NCBI GenBank assembly: GCA_002343985.1
Contig: DDTB01000003.1
Coordinates: forward strand, 1-64,000
From: Chitinophagaceae bacterium UBA2375
GTDB taxonomy: Bacteria > Bacteroidota > Bacteroidia > Chitinophagales > Chitinophagaceae
Direction of reading: 5' to 3'
Length of the DNA stretch: 64,000 nt
Both the position numbers and the translations under genes were made by a program. This document shows, in pieces, positions 34,635 through 42,362 of this stretch. The notes under the pieces are model-generated. The model was given only the letters and a program-made list of their open reading frames with translations, was not told where the DNA came from and did no database searches. Position 1 is the stretch's first letter; each line of letters begins with the position of its first letter.

Positions 34635-35087
34635 TTATTGAAAACTGCATTCTTCCAGAACGCTTACCGTATTGATTTTTGTCAGCCGGTAATCCTGCTG
34701 GTTTGTTTTTTTCAGCATGTAACCATCCTCTGCCTGCGCATGCAGGATACGGCCACTGTATTGCACAAGGCCATCTTCGGTATTGATGCGGGAAAGGGAA
34801 AACAAAGCCTGGTCAAACATGGGTGATTTGATCAGGACCGTTTGCAGGTTATGGTATTTCTGTTCATTGCTGATGACCGTCCCGGTAAATGCGAATGCAG
34901 GGGAGAATTGAACGGTGGTCTGCTGACCTTCACGGGCATTCATCACTTGTTCCAACGTCTGTATGTTCATGGAAATTTGATCCGGTTGCTGATCGAAAAG
35001 TTTATGCCTTTGGGTAGCTTGGGCCTGTGCGGATGAGACCATGCTCATGCAGCACATGACCAATAAGGCCGATAGGATGGATTTCAT
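34635..35087 (-). CDS. Small secreted protein paired with the metalloprotease
   Basis: A 150-residue protein with a clear signal peptide (MKSILSALLVMCCMSMVSS, cleaved near AQA) and no recognised domain. The mature part has strand-rich segments (FAFTGTVISNEQKYHNLQTV, LVQYSGRILHAQAEDGYML) and one Cys near the C-terminus (EECSFQ). The ATG at 35087 gives the signal peptide directly; the 30-residue extension to 35177 has no such feature. It precedes the metalloprotease by 30 bases and must share its transcript. It could be a propeptide-like inhibitor or chaperone for the protease, or a cofactor for its substrate; this is inference from position only. Confidence 0.72.
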   Translation of the reverse strand: MKSILSALLVMCCMSMVSSAQAQATQRHKLFDQQPDQISMNIQTLEQVMNAREGQQTTVQFSPAFAFTGTVISNEQKYHNLQTVLIKSPMFDQALFSLSRINTEDGLVQYSGRILHAQAEDGYMLKKTNQQDYRLTKINTVSVLEECSFQ

Positions 35088-35260
35088 GGTAATGGTTTTT
35101 ACGGGTTTGGATATGATTGAAACGCTTGGCGGGTATTTTTTATTGTGCCTGGCCGCGGCTTTGGGCAATGGAATCAATTACCGTATTGAAAATCAATAAG
35201 ATGCAAAGTGGGATGGGAGCCTGTTCAAGGCCTGGAAAACAGGAGTGGGAAGGAGTGGAA

Positions 35261-35626
35261 TCAGTATTGCCCGGTTGACAGCATCACCAGGGTGCAAGCT
35301 TCTATAGGCTGAATACCCTGTGCCGTTAACAGGTCTTCCAGTTCGGGGTTTTCGGCGCCAGGGTTAAAGATGACCCGGCGGGGTTTGAGGGCAACCAGGT
35401 AATGATAAAAATCTTGTTGGTGCGATGGGTTCAGGTATAAGGTTACGGTATCAATATCCTGGTCAGGCGGAGTGGATTTATGAATGTCGATGCCATGGGC
35501 CCGGCCTTCTTTTTTGCCCACAGCCAGAACAGTATGGCCTTTCGCTTTCAGGCTGCGCATGGCCATATTGCTGTAACGGGATGGGGTTTCGGAAGCGCCC
35601 AGTACCAGTGTTTTTTTATCAGGCAT
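35261..35626 (-). CDS. CoA-binding-domain protein
   Basis: A 121-residue protein made of one CoA-binding Rossmann domain of the YccU type. It begins MPDKKTLVLGASETPSRYSN, with the glycine-containing loop of the nucleotide site, continues with a helix-strand pattern (SLKAKGHTVLAVGKKEGR) and has the family-like RVIFNPGAENPELEDLL segment near the end. The longer ORF to 35701 adds 25 residues with no domain match and overlaps the upstream gene, so the ATG at 35626 is chosen, 8 bases after the DCC-protein stop. It is the last gene of the row that starts at the GbsR regulator. A specific substrate is not known. Confidence 0.82.
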   Translation of the reverse strand: MPDKKTLVLGASETPSRYSNMAMRSLKAKGHTVLAVGKKEGRAHGIDIHKSTPPDQDIDTVTLYLNPSHQQDFYHYLVALKPRRVIFNPGAENPELEDLLTAQGIQPIEACTLVMLSTGQY

Positions 35627-35634
35627 ACAAAAAC

Positions 35635-36075
35635 TTATGATATGAATCTGTTCAAAAGATCCGGCCGGGGTACCATGCACTGGTCTTTCTTTCCAAACCA
35701 ACGGTAACGGTTACGCGCAATCCAGTTGTACACCCCATCGCGGATGAAACGTGGGACGATGATAAAGGCATAAGCCAATCTAATCGGTCCTTTGAGTTGC
35801 CTGGCAATGCTGAGGGCGGCTGTGGAATGTGTGAATACCTTGTCTCCTTTCAGCAAAACGATGGAACTCATTTTTTCCTGGCCCTGGTTAAGTTTTGATA
35901 AGGCCTGCCTGCCTATATCGGATTGCAGTGCCGCAAACCGGAAAACCGCATCAGGGTCGTGCCGGATGATATACATAACCGACCTGTTGCAGAGGTTACA
36001 CACACCATCAAACAAAACTACCGGATGGCCATCCGCCTTGTTCATCAATTCCATGCCCTGCAAAGGTAGTTTCAT
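35635..36075 (-). CDS. DCC-family thiol-disulfide oxidoreductase-like protein (DUF393)
   Basis: A 146-residue DUF393 protein. The defining DxxCxxC motif is present as DGVCNLC (Cys26 and Cys29), then the FRFAALQSDIGRQAL block (about residue 45), a STAALSIARQL helix and the C-terminal YNWIARNRYRWFG stretch found in the family. These are thought to be thioredoxin-like redox proteins, but substrates are unknown. An internal Met at residue 8 or 11 could be the start. The gap to the upstream membrane-protein gene is 6 bases and to the next gene 8 bases, so it belongs to the same transcript. Confidence 0.87.
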   Translation of the reverse strand: MKLPLQGMELMNKADGHPVVLFDGVCNLCNRSVMYIIRHDPDAVFRFAALQSDIGRQALSKLNQGQEKMSSIVLLKGDKVFTHSTAALSIARQLKGPIRLAYAFIIVPRFIRDGVYNWIARNRYRWFGKKDQCMVPRPDLLNRFIS

Positions 36076-36081
36076 TTGCGC

Positions 36082-36507
36082 TTATATAACATGGGACAGG
36101 TTCCATGCAAATAGCCAGAGAAACACAGTTGCAAATAACATAAACAAGGCATTCATACCCCATTCACCAATTTTAAAAATGGCTTTATTGGGTATTTGAT
36201 ACATGGGGTAATAGGCAAACTGCGTAATAATTTTCCCGGTCCAGTATGCCGCAACCAGGCCTGTGAGCGCAAGGGCGAGTGGCGTTTGATTTTGCAATTC
36301 CTCCGTACATGTCATGGTAATCAATCCGAACCCAAAATTCAATCCCTGGATATACCTGCCATAGGTTTTTGCAATTTCCTGGTTTAAGGGTTTGAGTTTC
36401 CTGATATCATTGTACCAGTCAAATACCCTGTGCCGAACATAAGGATAGATCAGGGCGGTGAATATCTGGCCGGCCCCGGCAACCATGATCAGCCAGTTTG
36501 GGATCAT
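36082..36507 (-). CDS. Membrane protein of unknown function, four helices
   Basis: A 141-residue integral membrane protein. Hydrophobic segments at about residues 4-22, 54-70, 76-92 and 113-135 predict four helices; the first loop is long and basic (YVRHRVFDWYNDIRKLK). I do not recognise the family. Its neighbours are another four-helix protein (19 bases upstream) and a DCC-type redox protein (6 bases downstream), behind a GbsR-type regulator. The shared topology of the two membrane proteins suggests they may work together, but no transporter or enzyme motif is visible. Confidence 0.8.
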   Translation of the reverse strand: MIPNWLIMVAGAGQIFTALIYPYVRHRVFDWYNDIRKLKPLNQEIAKTYGRYIQGLNFGFGLITMTCTEELQNQTPLALALTGLVAAYWTGKIITQFAYYPMYQIPNKAIFKIGEWGMNALFMLFATVFLWLFAWNLSHVI

Positions 36508-36526
36508 TTATTTCATATCAGTAGGT

Positions 36527-36904
36527 TTAGTTTTTTAAAATCGACAAGGGCCTTTTCAGGCGTACATAGGTTTCGTGGTAACACATGCCTGCATAGATGA
36601 TCGCCATAAAAGGAGATGCAAACAGCATGATGACCATGACGGCATACAGCAAACCGTTCCAGAGCACGCCTGCCAAAGCAAGGATAAGTATAATGACTAC
36701 CAGCACATGGTAAAGGCTCCTGTTGCTGCCGGGGCCTGTAAACCATCCAAAGTTTTGATGGACGATCATACTGATCAATTGCCAGCCGCCGACCAGAAAA
36801 TAGCCATAAATGAATGCGATATCCCTTCCGGCAAAGGACCAAATCAAACTGGCCGCGATGAGGATGATATTCATCCATACATCGAATGTTTTGAACTTTT
36901 TCAT
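36527..36904 (-). CDS. Membrane protein of unknown function
   Basis: A 125-residue integral membrane protein with hydrophobic segments at about residues 9-27, 31-49, 66-84 and 88-107, so four helices. The first two are joined by an Arg-Asp turn (FAGRDIAFIYGYF), and a single Cys (MCYHETYV) precedes the cytoplasmic basic tail. No known family or catalytic motif is recognised. It lies 78 bases downstream of the GbsR-type regulator, across a small hairpin (36957-36972), and 19 bases before the next membrane protein. It probably belongs to the regulator's operon or to one that the regulator controls. Confidence 0.78.
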   Translation of the reverse strand: MKKFKTFDVWMNIILIAASLIWSFAGRDIAFIYGYFLVGGWQLISMIVHQNFGWFTGPGSNRSLYHVLVVIILILALAGVLWNGLLYAVMVIMLFASPFMAIIYAGMCYHETYVRLKRPLSILKN

Positions 36905-36956
36905 GATAGATTATTTAGAAGTTTCAGAAAACTTTGAAAAATTAATCACCATAAAA

Positions 36957-36972
36957 ACCGGTTTGCACCGGT
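36957..36972 (-). terminator. Short hairpin after the GbsR-type regulator, weak terminator or attenuator
   Basis: Two ACCGGT palindromes separated by 4 bases form a 6-bp hairpin followed on the minus strand by a T run (GGTTTTTATGG), 11 bases after the regulator stop. It may partly separate the regulator from the membrane-protein genes. Confidence 0.4.
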
Positions 36973-36982
36973 CTTTCGCTGA

Positions 36983-37489
36983 TTAGCGCATGAGTTTCAT
37001 CAAACTGCCTGTCAGCCAGTTCGCCTCCGCCTTCACCATCAGGTCAAGCATCTTATCCGCTTGTCCGCCCATTTTCCTGATTTGCCCAACCATATCGGTG
37101 AATGCCTTTACATCTTTTTCCCTTTTATCTGCATCAACTTGCGATAACTGGTCAAGCAATTTCAACATGGGTTCCAGTTCCCTTTTCTTCCTTTCTTTCA
37201 CAATCAGCGTAGCCACTTTCCAGATATCTTTTTCCGCCGTAAAATAATCTTTGCGTTCACCGGGCAGGGTCCTGCGCTCCACCAGGTTCCAGCTGATCAG
37301 TTCCCGGATATTCATATTCACATTGCCCCGGCTGACGGCCAGCGATTCCATGATGTCATCCTGTGTCAATGGCTCCGGACTGATCAACAACAGGGCGTGG
37401 ATCTGCGCCATGGTTCGGTTGATGCCCCATTGGCTGCCAAATGCCCCCCAACTGCTGATGAACTCCTGCTTTGCTTCCGATAAATTCAT
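36983..37489 (-). CDS. GbsR/MarR-family transcriptional regulator
   Basis: A 168-residue winged-helix regulator. The DNA-binding part (about residues 25-85) includes INRTMAQIHALLLISPEPLT and the recognition helix region DDIMESLAVSRGNVNMNIREL, typical of the GbsR branch of MarR proteins; the C-terminal half is a long helical dimerisation region rich in charged residues. It leads a minus-strand row with two membrane proteins, a DCC-type protein and a CoA-binding protein, and so probably controls them. Its own promoter is one of the best in the window and is overlapped by an inverted repeat, consistent with autoregulation. The ligand is unknown. Confidence 0.9.
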   Translation of the reverse strand: MNLSEAKQEFISSWGAFGSQWGINRTMAQIHALLLISPEPLTQDDIMESLAVSRGNVNMNIRELISWNLVERRTLPGERKDYFTAEKDIWKVATLIVKERKKRELEPMLKLLDQLSQVDADKREKDVKAFTDMVGQIRKMGGQADKMLDLMVKAEANWLTGSLMKLMR

Positions 37490-37510
37490 GTTCGCCTGGT
37501 TTTAATAGGT

Positions 37511-37540
37511 CAAATATACTATAAATTCAGAAATTTCAAA
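37511..37540 (-). promoter_or_regulatory. Promoter of the GbsR-type regulator
   Basis: On the minus strand TTTG (37537-37540), an 18-base spacer and TATATTTG (37511-37518) match the Bacteroidota -33/-7 pattern. The ATG is 21 bases downstream of the -7 box. Confidence 0.82.
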
Positions 37541-37551
37541 AATAATTGAAA
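37534..37551. promoter_or_regulatory. Inverted repeat over the -33 box, candidate GbsR operator
   Basis: TTTCAA-N6-TTGAAA, a perfect 6-6-6 inverted repeat that covers the -33 TTTG of the regulator's promoter. This is a usual location for an autorepressor site; regulator binding is inferred. Confidence 0.5.
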
Positions 37552-37562
37552 ATAAATTGCAT

Positions 37563-37590
37563 AAAAAAACAAGTGCGTAAAACACTTGTT
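37563..37590 (-). terminator. Intrinsic terminator of the E2 gene
   Basis: A perfect 8-bp stem (AACAAGTG / CACTTGTT) with a 7-base loop; on the minus strand it runs into seven T residues. It lies 8 bases after the E2 stop. Confidence 0.92.
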
Positions 37591-37598
37591 GTAAAATC

Positions 37599-39218
37599 TT
37601 ATACCAGTATGGTCACCGGGTTTTCCATAAACTTCTTTAGGGTTTGAAGGAAGGATGCGCCCACAGCCCCGTCAACACTGCGATGGTCGCAACTGAGGGT
37701 CACTTTCATGACGTTGGTAACGGTGAATACATCGTTGCGGCGAACCACGGTTTCCTTTATGCGGCCCACGGCCAGGATACAGGAATCGGGTGGGTTGATG
37801 ATGGCCGTGAACTCTTCAATGTCCATCATCCCGAGGTTTGAAATGGTAAATGTGTTGCCACTGAATTCCTGAGGCTGTAATTTTTTGTCTTTGGCCTTAC
37901 CGTATAATTCTTTGGCTTCGGAAGCAATTTGCGACAATGATTTTTGATCTGCAAAACGGATCACCGGAACAATCAATCCATCAGGCATGGCTACGGCCGA
38001 TCCGATATGGATGTGGTGGTTTTGCCTGATATAATCGCCCATCCAGCTGCTGTTCACATCCGGGTGCTGGCGCAGGGCCGAAGCGGCTGCTTTGATCAGC
38101 ATATCATTGAATGAAATCTTCACCGGGCTCACTTCATTCATGGCGGCGCGGGCAGCCATCGCCTGGTCCATGTTGATTTCCATGGTCAGGTAAAAATGCG
38201 GCGCACTGAATTTGCTCTCACCCAAACGGCGGGCAATGGTTTTGCGCATCTGGGTCAGCGGGATATCGGTGTATCCTTCGCCGGCCTGAGCGGTAAAAGG
38301 CCTCGCGGCAGACTGTGCCTGCGCGGCTGGAACTACCGGTGCCGTATGTACGAAATTGTCAATATCCCTTTTTGTGATCCTTCCGCCGTCACCTGATCCC
38401 TGCACCTGCCTGAGGTCGATGCCTTTGTCTTGCGCCAGCTTCTTTGCCAGCGGTGATGCTTTGATGCGCCCGGTTTCATCGCTGGAGGGTGCAGTTGCCA
38501 CAGGCTGTGCAGCAGCAACGGGTGCAGCGCTTGCTGCGGGCGCCGCCGTTGATTGGGATGCCTGAGCCGTTCCGGCCTGAGCACCCGATTTTTGAGATGC
38601 CACATAGGCGCTCACATCTGTACCCGCTTTGCCCACAATCGCGATAATCTCATTCACTTTGGCGGCATGGCCGGCTTCCACGCCCATGTATAATAATGTA
38701 CCTTCTTCATAACCCACCACTTCCATGGTGGCCTTATCGGTTTCCACATCCGCCAGCACATCGTCTGACTTAACTTGGTCACCAAGTTTTTTATGCCAGG
38801 CAACAATCTTTCCTTCGGTCATTGTATCACTCAGCAAGGGCATGCGGATTTCCTTTGCGCCCGCCGGTAAGCTTACCTGGGCAGGAGCTGGCGACGCCGC
38901 AGGTGCGTTAGAGGTTTCAGCCGGAGCCGATGCAGCCGCTTTTCCATTGCTGCCCGAGAGGAGCGACTGGTAATCTTCACCTTCTTTGCCAACCACAGCC
39001 AATACGCCATCCACAGCAACGGCCTTGCCTTTTTCCACTCCAATATATAAGAGGGTGCCTTCGTTATAACTTTCCAATTCCATGGTGGCCTTATCGGTTT
39101 CCACCTCTGCCAGCACATCACCGGGCTTAATTTTATCGCCAACCTTTTTGTTCCAGGCAACAATCACGCCTTCCGTCATCGTATCGCTCAGCCTGGGCAT
39201 ACGTATTACTTCCGCCAT
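37599..39218 (-). CDS. Pyruvate dehydrogenase E2, dihydrolipoamide acetyltransferase
   Basis: Core acetyltransferase of the pyruvate dehydrogenase complex, 539 residues. It has two N-terminal lipoyl domains, each with the lipoylated Lys in ETDKATME (about residues 44 and 170), separated by Ala/Pro-rich linkers; a peripheral subunit-binding domain (ASPLAKKLAQDKGIDLRQV, about 255); and the catalytic domain with its CDHRSVDGA motif (about 510) holding the active His and Asp. Two lipoyl domains is one of the usual numbers. E1 and E3 genes are not adjacent, so E2 stands alone with its own terminator. Pyruvate specificity over 2-oxoglutarate is judged from the tandem lipoyl layout and is not certain. 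Confidence 0.9.
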   Translation of the reverse strand: MAEVIRMPRLSDTMTEGVIVAWNKKVGDKIKPGDVLAEVETDKATMELESYNEGTLLYIGVEKGKAVAVDGVLAVVGKEGEDYQSLLSGSNGKAAASAPAETSNAPAASPAPAQVSLPAGAKEIRMPLLSDTMTEGKIVAWHKKLGDQVKSDDVLADVETDKATMEVVGYEEGTLLYMGVEAGHAAKVNEIIAIVGKAGTDVSAYVASQKSGAQAGTAQASQSTAAPAASAAPVAAAQPVATAPSSDETGRIKASPLAKKLAQDKGIDLRQVQGSGDGGRITKRDIDNFVHTAPVVPAAQAQSAARPFTAQAGEGYTDIPLTQMRKTIARRLGESKFSAPHFYLTMEINMDQAMAARAAMNEVSPVKISFNDMLIKAAASALRQHPDVNSSWMGDYIRQNHHIHIGSAVAMPDGLIVPVIRFADQKSLSQIASEAKELYGKAKDKKLQPQEFSGNTFTISNLGMMDIEEFTAIINPPDSCILAVGRIKETVVRRNDVFTVTNVMKVTLSCDHRSVDGAVGASFLQTLKKFMENPVTILV

Positions 39219-39295
39219 AGATATATGTCAATTTTTTCGAAGCCCGAAATTAAGGTAAAATCAGCAAAGTATGGGTTGATTCAACAAGATCGGCA

Positions 39296-41116
39296 TCAAT
39301 AGTCGAGCTGCAGGTTTAACCGGTCTTTCAATTCCTGGACGAGGGGGTATTTTTCCACCATGGCTTGGTATTGCTGCCGGCTGCTGAGGGTTTTTTCCTT
39401 TGGTTCCACAGGGCCGGAGGGCGCTTCTATCAGTACCAGGTTTACCTTCAATAGCTTATTGTTGAAGGTTTTCTGCATATGGTCAATGATCAGGGCTTTG
39501 CCAGACTCTATGAATTTGAGTTGCAGGCTGTTGTCGGCTATGATGTTGAGGCTTTGTTCATCCAGTACTTCCAGTTTTGCCCTTTGGGCATTGTTGATAT
39601 CGGCCTGGGGCGCGTTTTTAGCTGCCAGTAAGTTGAGGTAGTCATCCCAGGCTTTCAGCAGCGCACCCTGTTCCAGGGGAATGATGGGGTTGAAAGCCTG
39701 TTCTTTCTCCATGACCATTTGCCTGAGCTTTGACAATGAGCTGGTTTTGGGTAACATAGGCTCCACTACCGGCTTTTCCATTACAGAAGGGGCAGGTGCC
39801 GCGGGCTTTGTGGCTCTTGATGCTGTTTCAATGGTCAGGCGGGCTTCCTGTATAACAGGCTTTTCAGGGATATGCGTGTTTCCCTTTTCAGCAGCGGTTG
39901 TTGGCGCCGGATTGACGCTGTTACCGAGCGGATAATATGAAGTTGACCTGAACTTCAGCGCGCTGGCTTCATCAGTTCGTTTTTTTTTTATGGGCTCGCC
40001 CTGGGCAGGTAAAAGTTCCAAAGCCTGGTTGAGGTAATTCAGTTTGATCAGGATCATTTCCACCAGCAATTTTTTGTTGCGGGCATTCCTGAATTCTATA
40101 ATGCCTTCGTTTAATATGTTGAGGGCCGATATCATCCATCCGGTATGCAGGCCCGCGGCCACTGTGCGGTATTTGGTTTTAAAATCTTCGGCCACTTCCA
40201 ATAAAGAAGCAGCTTTCGGGTCCTTGCTCACCAGGAGGTTACGGATGAATTCGGCAAGACCTTCCAGCAGGGTATCCGCTTCAAAGCCTTTCTGCAAAAT
40301 CTCATCAAATAACAATAAGGCGTCGGTCAGTTGCTGTTGCTGCAATTGTTCGAGTAGCCTGAAATAATAGTCTTCATCAAGTATATTCAGGTGTTCCAGC
40401 GTTTGGCTGTAATTGAGTTTGCCGCTGGTGAAGCTGACAATTTTATCCAAAATACTGAGGGCGTCGCGCATGCAACCCTCGCTTTTCTGCGCAATCACAT
40501 GCAGGGCGGCTTTTTCAGCTTCAATATGCTCTTTATCGCATATTTCCTGCAGGTGGTTAACGGTATCAGCAAGTGTGATGCGTTTGAAATCGAATATCTG
40601 GCACCTGCTCAAAATGGTTGGCAGGATCTTATGTTTTTCGGTGGTGGCCAGGATGAAAATCGCGAAGGGTGGGGGTTCTTCCAAGGTTTTCAAAAACGCG
40701 TTGAAAGCCTGTGAAGACAGCATGTGAACCTCATCGATGATATATACTTTGTACTTCCCCGCTTGAGGCGCAAAACGAACCTGCTCGGTTAATATACGGA
40801 TATCATCTACTGAGTTATTGCTGGCCGCATCTAATTCATGGATATTCATGGATGTTCCCTGGTCGAATGATTGGCAGCTATTGCAGGTATTGCAGGCTTC
40901 GCCTTCAGGCGTGCGGTTTTCGCAGTTGATGGTTTTTGCCAGGATCCGCGCGCAGGTTGTTTTACCCACACCCCTCGGGCCCGTAAACAGGAACGCGTGC
41001 GCCAACTGGTTGTGGTTGATGGCGTTTTTGAGGGTGGTGGTGATATGTTCCTGCCCCACCACGGTCGCGAAGTTCTGTGGTCTGTATTTCCGGGCCGAAA
41101 CAATGAATGTGTCCAT
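39296..41116 (-). CDS. dnaX: DNA polymerase III subunits gamma/tau
   Basis: Clamp-loader ATPase. The 606-residue product has Walker A GPRGVGKT (residues 46-53), the zinc cysteines Cys65, Cys75, Cys78 and Cys81, Walker B in VYIIDEVHML (about 120), and the collar domain up to about residue 365. After this comes a run of ten A residues (39980-39989, minus strand) coding Ile376-Lys-Lys-Lys, then a Pro/Ala-rich linker and a C-terminal tau-like region (about 470-606). A one-base shift at the A run meets a stop within 2 codons (insertion) or 7 codons (deletion), giving a 381- or 386-residue gamma-like protein. An exact -7 box lies 28 bases before the ATG. Confidence 0.96.
   Translation of the reverse strand: MDTFIVSARKYRPQNFATVVGQEHITTTLKNAINHNQLAHAFLFTGPRGVGKTTCARILAKTINCENRTPEGEACNTCNSCQSFDQGTSMNIHELDAASNNSVDDIRILTEQVRFAPQAGKYKVYIIDEVHMLSSQAFNAFLKTLEEPPPFAIFILATTEKHKILPTILSRCQIFDFKRITLADTVNHLQEICDKEHIEAEKAALHVIAQKSEGCMRDALSILDKIVSFTSGKLNYSQTLEHLNILDEDYYFRLLEQLQQQQLTDALLLFDEILQKGFEADTLLEGLAEFIRNLLVSKDPKAASLLEVAEDFKTKYRTVAAGLHTGWMISALNILNEGIIEFRNARNKKLLVEMILIKLNYLNQALELLPAQGEPIKKKRTDEASALKFRSTSYYPLGNSVNPAPTTAAEKGNTHIPEKPVIQEARLTIETASRATKPAAPAPSVMEKPVVEPMLPKTSSLSKLRQMVMEKEQAFNPIIPLEQGALLKAWDDYLNLLAAKNAPQADINNAQRAKLEVLDEQSLNIIADNSLQLKFIESGKALIIDHMQKTFNNKLLKVNLVLIEAPSGPVEPKEKTLSSRQQYQAMVEKYPLVQELKDRLNLQLDY
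39980..39989 (-). other. A10 homopolymer, candidate programmed slippage site in dnaX
   Basis: On the coding strand ten consecutive A residues follow the collar-domain region (codons 376-379). The full-length frame passes through intact. Adding one A (or a -1 ribosomal slip) reads Thr-Asn-stop; deleting one reads seven more codons and then a stop. In Thermus thermophilus, transcriptional slippage on an A9 run of dnaX produces the gamma form; E. coli uses a ribosomal shift. Confidence 0.6.
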
Positions 41117-41144
41117 ACGCGGTTGCTGTTTACCTGTCTGTACG

Positions 41145-41152
41145 CAAAGGTA
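41145..41152 (-). promoter_or_regulatory. -7 promoter box of dnaX
   Basis: On the minus strand TACCTTTG, an exact TAnnTTTG match, 28 bases before the dnaX ATG. Confidence 0.8.
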
Positions 41153-41169
41153 CGTTTGTTTACGCTTTA

Positions 41170-42339
41170 TCAGACCAATACCGGGTGCGGAACAAAGGGT
41201 TTATTCCGGTCGAACAGGTAACGGTATGTCGTGAGTTTCCGGGTGGTATACACATCCCCCAATCCGAGCGCCACATTGAGCATTTTCGGGTTGAAATCGC
41301 CGATCCACTGCATTTCATATTCTGTATAGGGCACCTGGTCTGTTTTGATCAGCTTATGCGCTTCGCCAATCATATAGGCATCTACACCCTTGCCCTGCCA
41401 TTCGGGTACAATCCCAAATACGAGCCCGGTAAATTTTTTATTTTTCTTGAAAGTCTTGAGCAGCAGAAAATAGATTTTATGCCATAAACCGAAATGGCCA
41501 TTGAGGTATTTAAACCATTGGTTGAGGTCGGGCAGGTTTACAAAAATGCCCACCGGTTTTTCGAGGTGGTACACAAACCAGATCACTTTTTCATCCATCA
41601 CCGGTTTCATCTTTTTAAACATAATCAGTACCTGGTCTTTGCTGAGTTGCTTCAATCCGCCGTGCCCTGCCCATGCTTTGTTGTACACTTCCGTGAAGTC
41701 GGCGGCAAATTTTTCGAGTTGGTTTTTGCGGATATGGCTTGAATGAAACTCACCGGTGGCTTCAATCGCCGCATGCCTTTCCCCGATTTTTGGGTTGATG
41801 GGGTCCTTGGGTTTCATGCCAAAACAAATCTGCCGGTAAAATGGCTGGAAACCGTATTGTTCGAATAAGTCCTGGTAATAAGGAGGGTTGTAATTCATGC
41901 CGTATAAAGGTTCCATGAAACCTTCCGTGACAAGCCCCCACCATCGGTCCCTTTCCCCGAAATTAATTGGTCCGTCCATGGCTTGCATGCCTTCCTGCAT
42001 CAGCCATTGTTTGGCTGTATCGAATAGCATATTGGCCGCTTCCTGTTGATTGATGCATTCAAAAAAACCAATACCGCCCACAGGTACATCATCCCCCTTG
42101 TTTTTGTATTTGCTGTTTACAAATGCGGCAATGCGCCCAACCGGGCGGCCTTGTTCATCAAGCAGCAACCATCTTTGGATTTCACCGGTGCGGAAAGCCT
42201 TATTTTTTTTTGGGTCGAAAACTTCCTTGATATCCTTATTGAGCGGCCTGATATAATGAGGGTCCTGCTGATAGATGGCCTGCGGAACGCGCAGGAATGC
42301 AGCTTCGTCTGCAGGCTTGGTAACAGCTTGAATTTGCAT
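41170..42339 (-). CDS. GNAT-like acyltransferase-fold protein of unknown function
   Basis: A 389-residue protein that looks like a tandem GNAT-fold product. The N-terminal half contains the GNAT-type opening (about residues 10-75), with the strand pair EIQRWLLLDEQGRPVGRIAAF, and the C-terminal half has KVIWFVYHLEKPVGIFVNLPD (about 262), another GNAT-like beta hairpin, plus LVFGIVPEWQGKGVDAYMI (about 318), which resembles the acyl-CoA pyrophosphate loop. No substrate can be named. A near -7 box (TAATTTTA) lies within 12 bases of the ATG. The neighbours are dnaX and a fatty-acid hydroxylase-like gene, each with separate promoters or spacing, so co-function is not indicated. Confidence 0.72.
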   Translation of the reverse strand: MQIQAVTKPADEAAFLRVPQAIYQQDPHYIRPLNKDIKEVFDPKKNKAFRTGEIQRWLLLDEQGRPVGRIAAFVNSKYKNKGDDVPVGGIGFFECINQQEAANMLFDTAKQWLMQEGMQAMDGPINFGERDRWWGLVTEGFMEPLYGMNYNPPYYQDLFEQYGFQPFYRQICFGMKPKDPINPKIGERHAAIEATGEFHSSHIRKNQLEKFAADFTEVYNKAWAGHGGLKQLSKDQVLIMFKKMKPVMDEKVIWFVYHLEKPVGIFVNLPDLNQWFKYLNGHFGLWHKIYFLLLKTFKKNKKFTGLVFGIVPEWQGKGVDAYMIGEAHKLIKTDQVPYTEYEMQWIGDFNPKMLNVALGLGDVYTTRKLTTYRYLFDRNKPFVPHPVLV

Positions 42340-42362
42340 GCCGTAAAATTAGGGGAAACGGT

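Noticed and set aside
35704..35714. GTAACGGTTAC palindrome resembling the GTTA sites near dnaB
   Set aside because: It lies inside codons of the DCC-type gene and is explained by its Arg/Asn/Tyr codons; too short to be significant.
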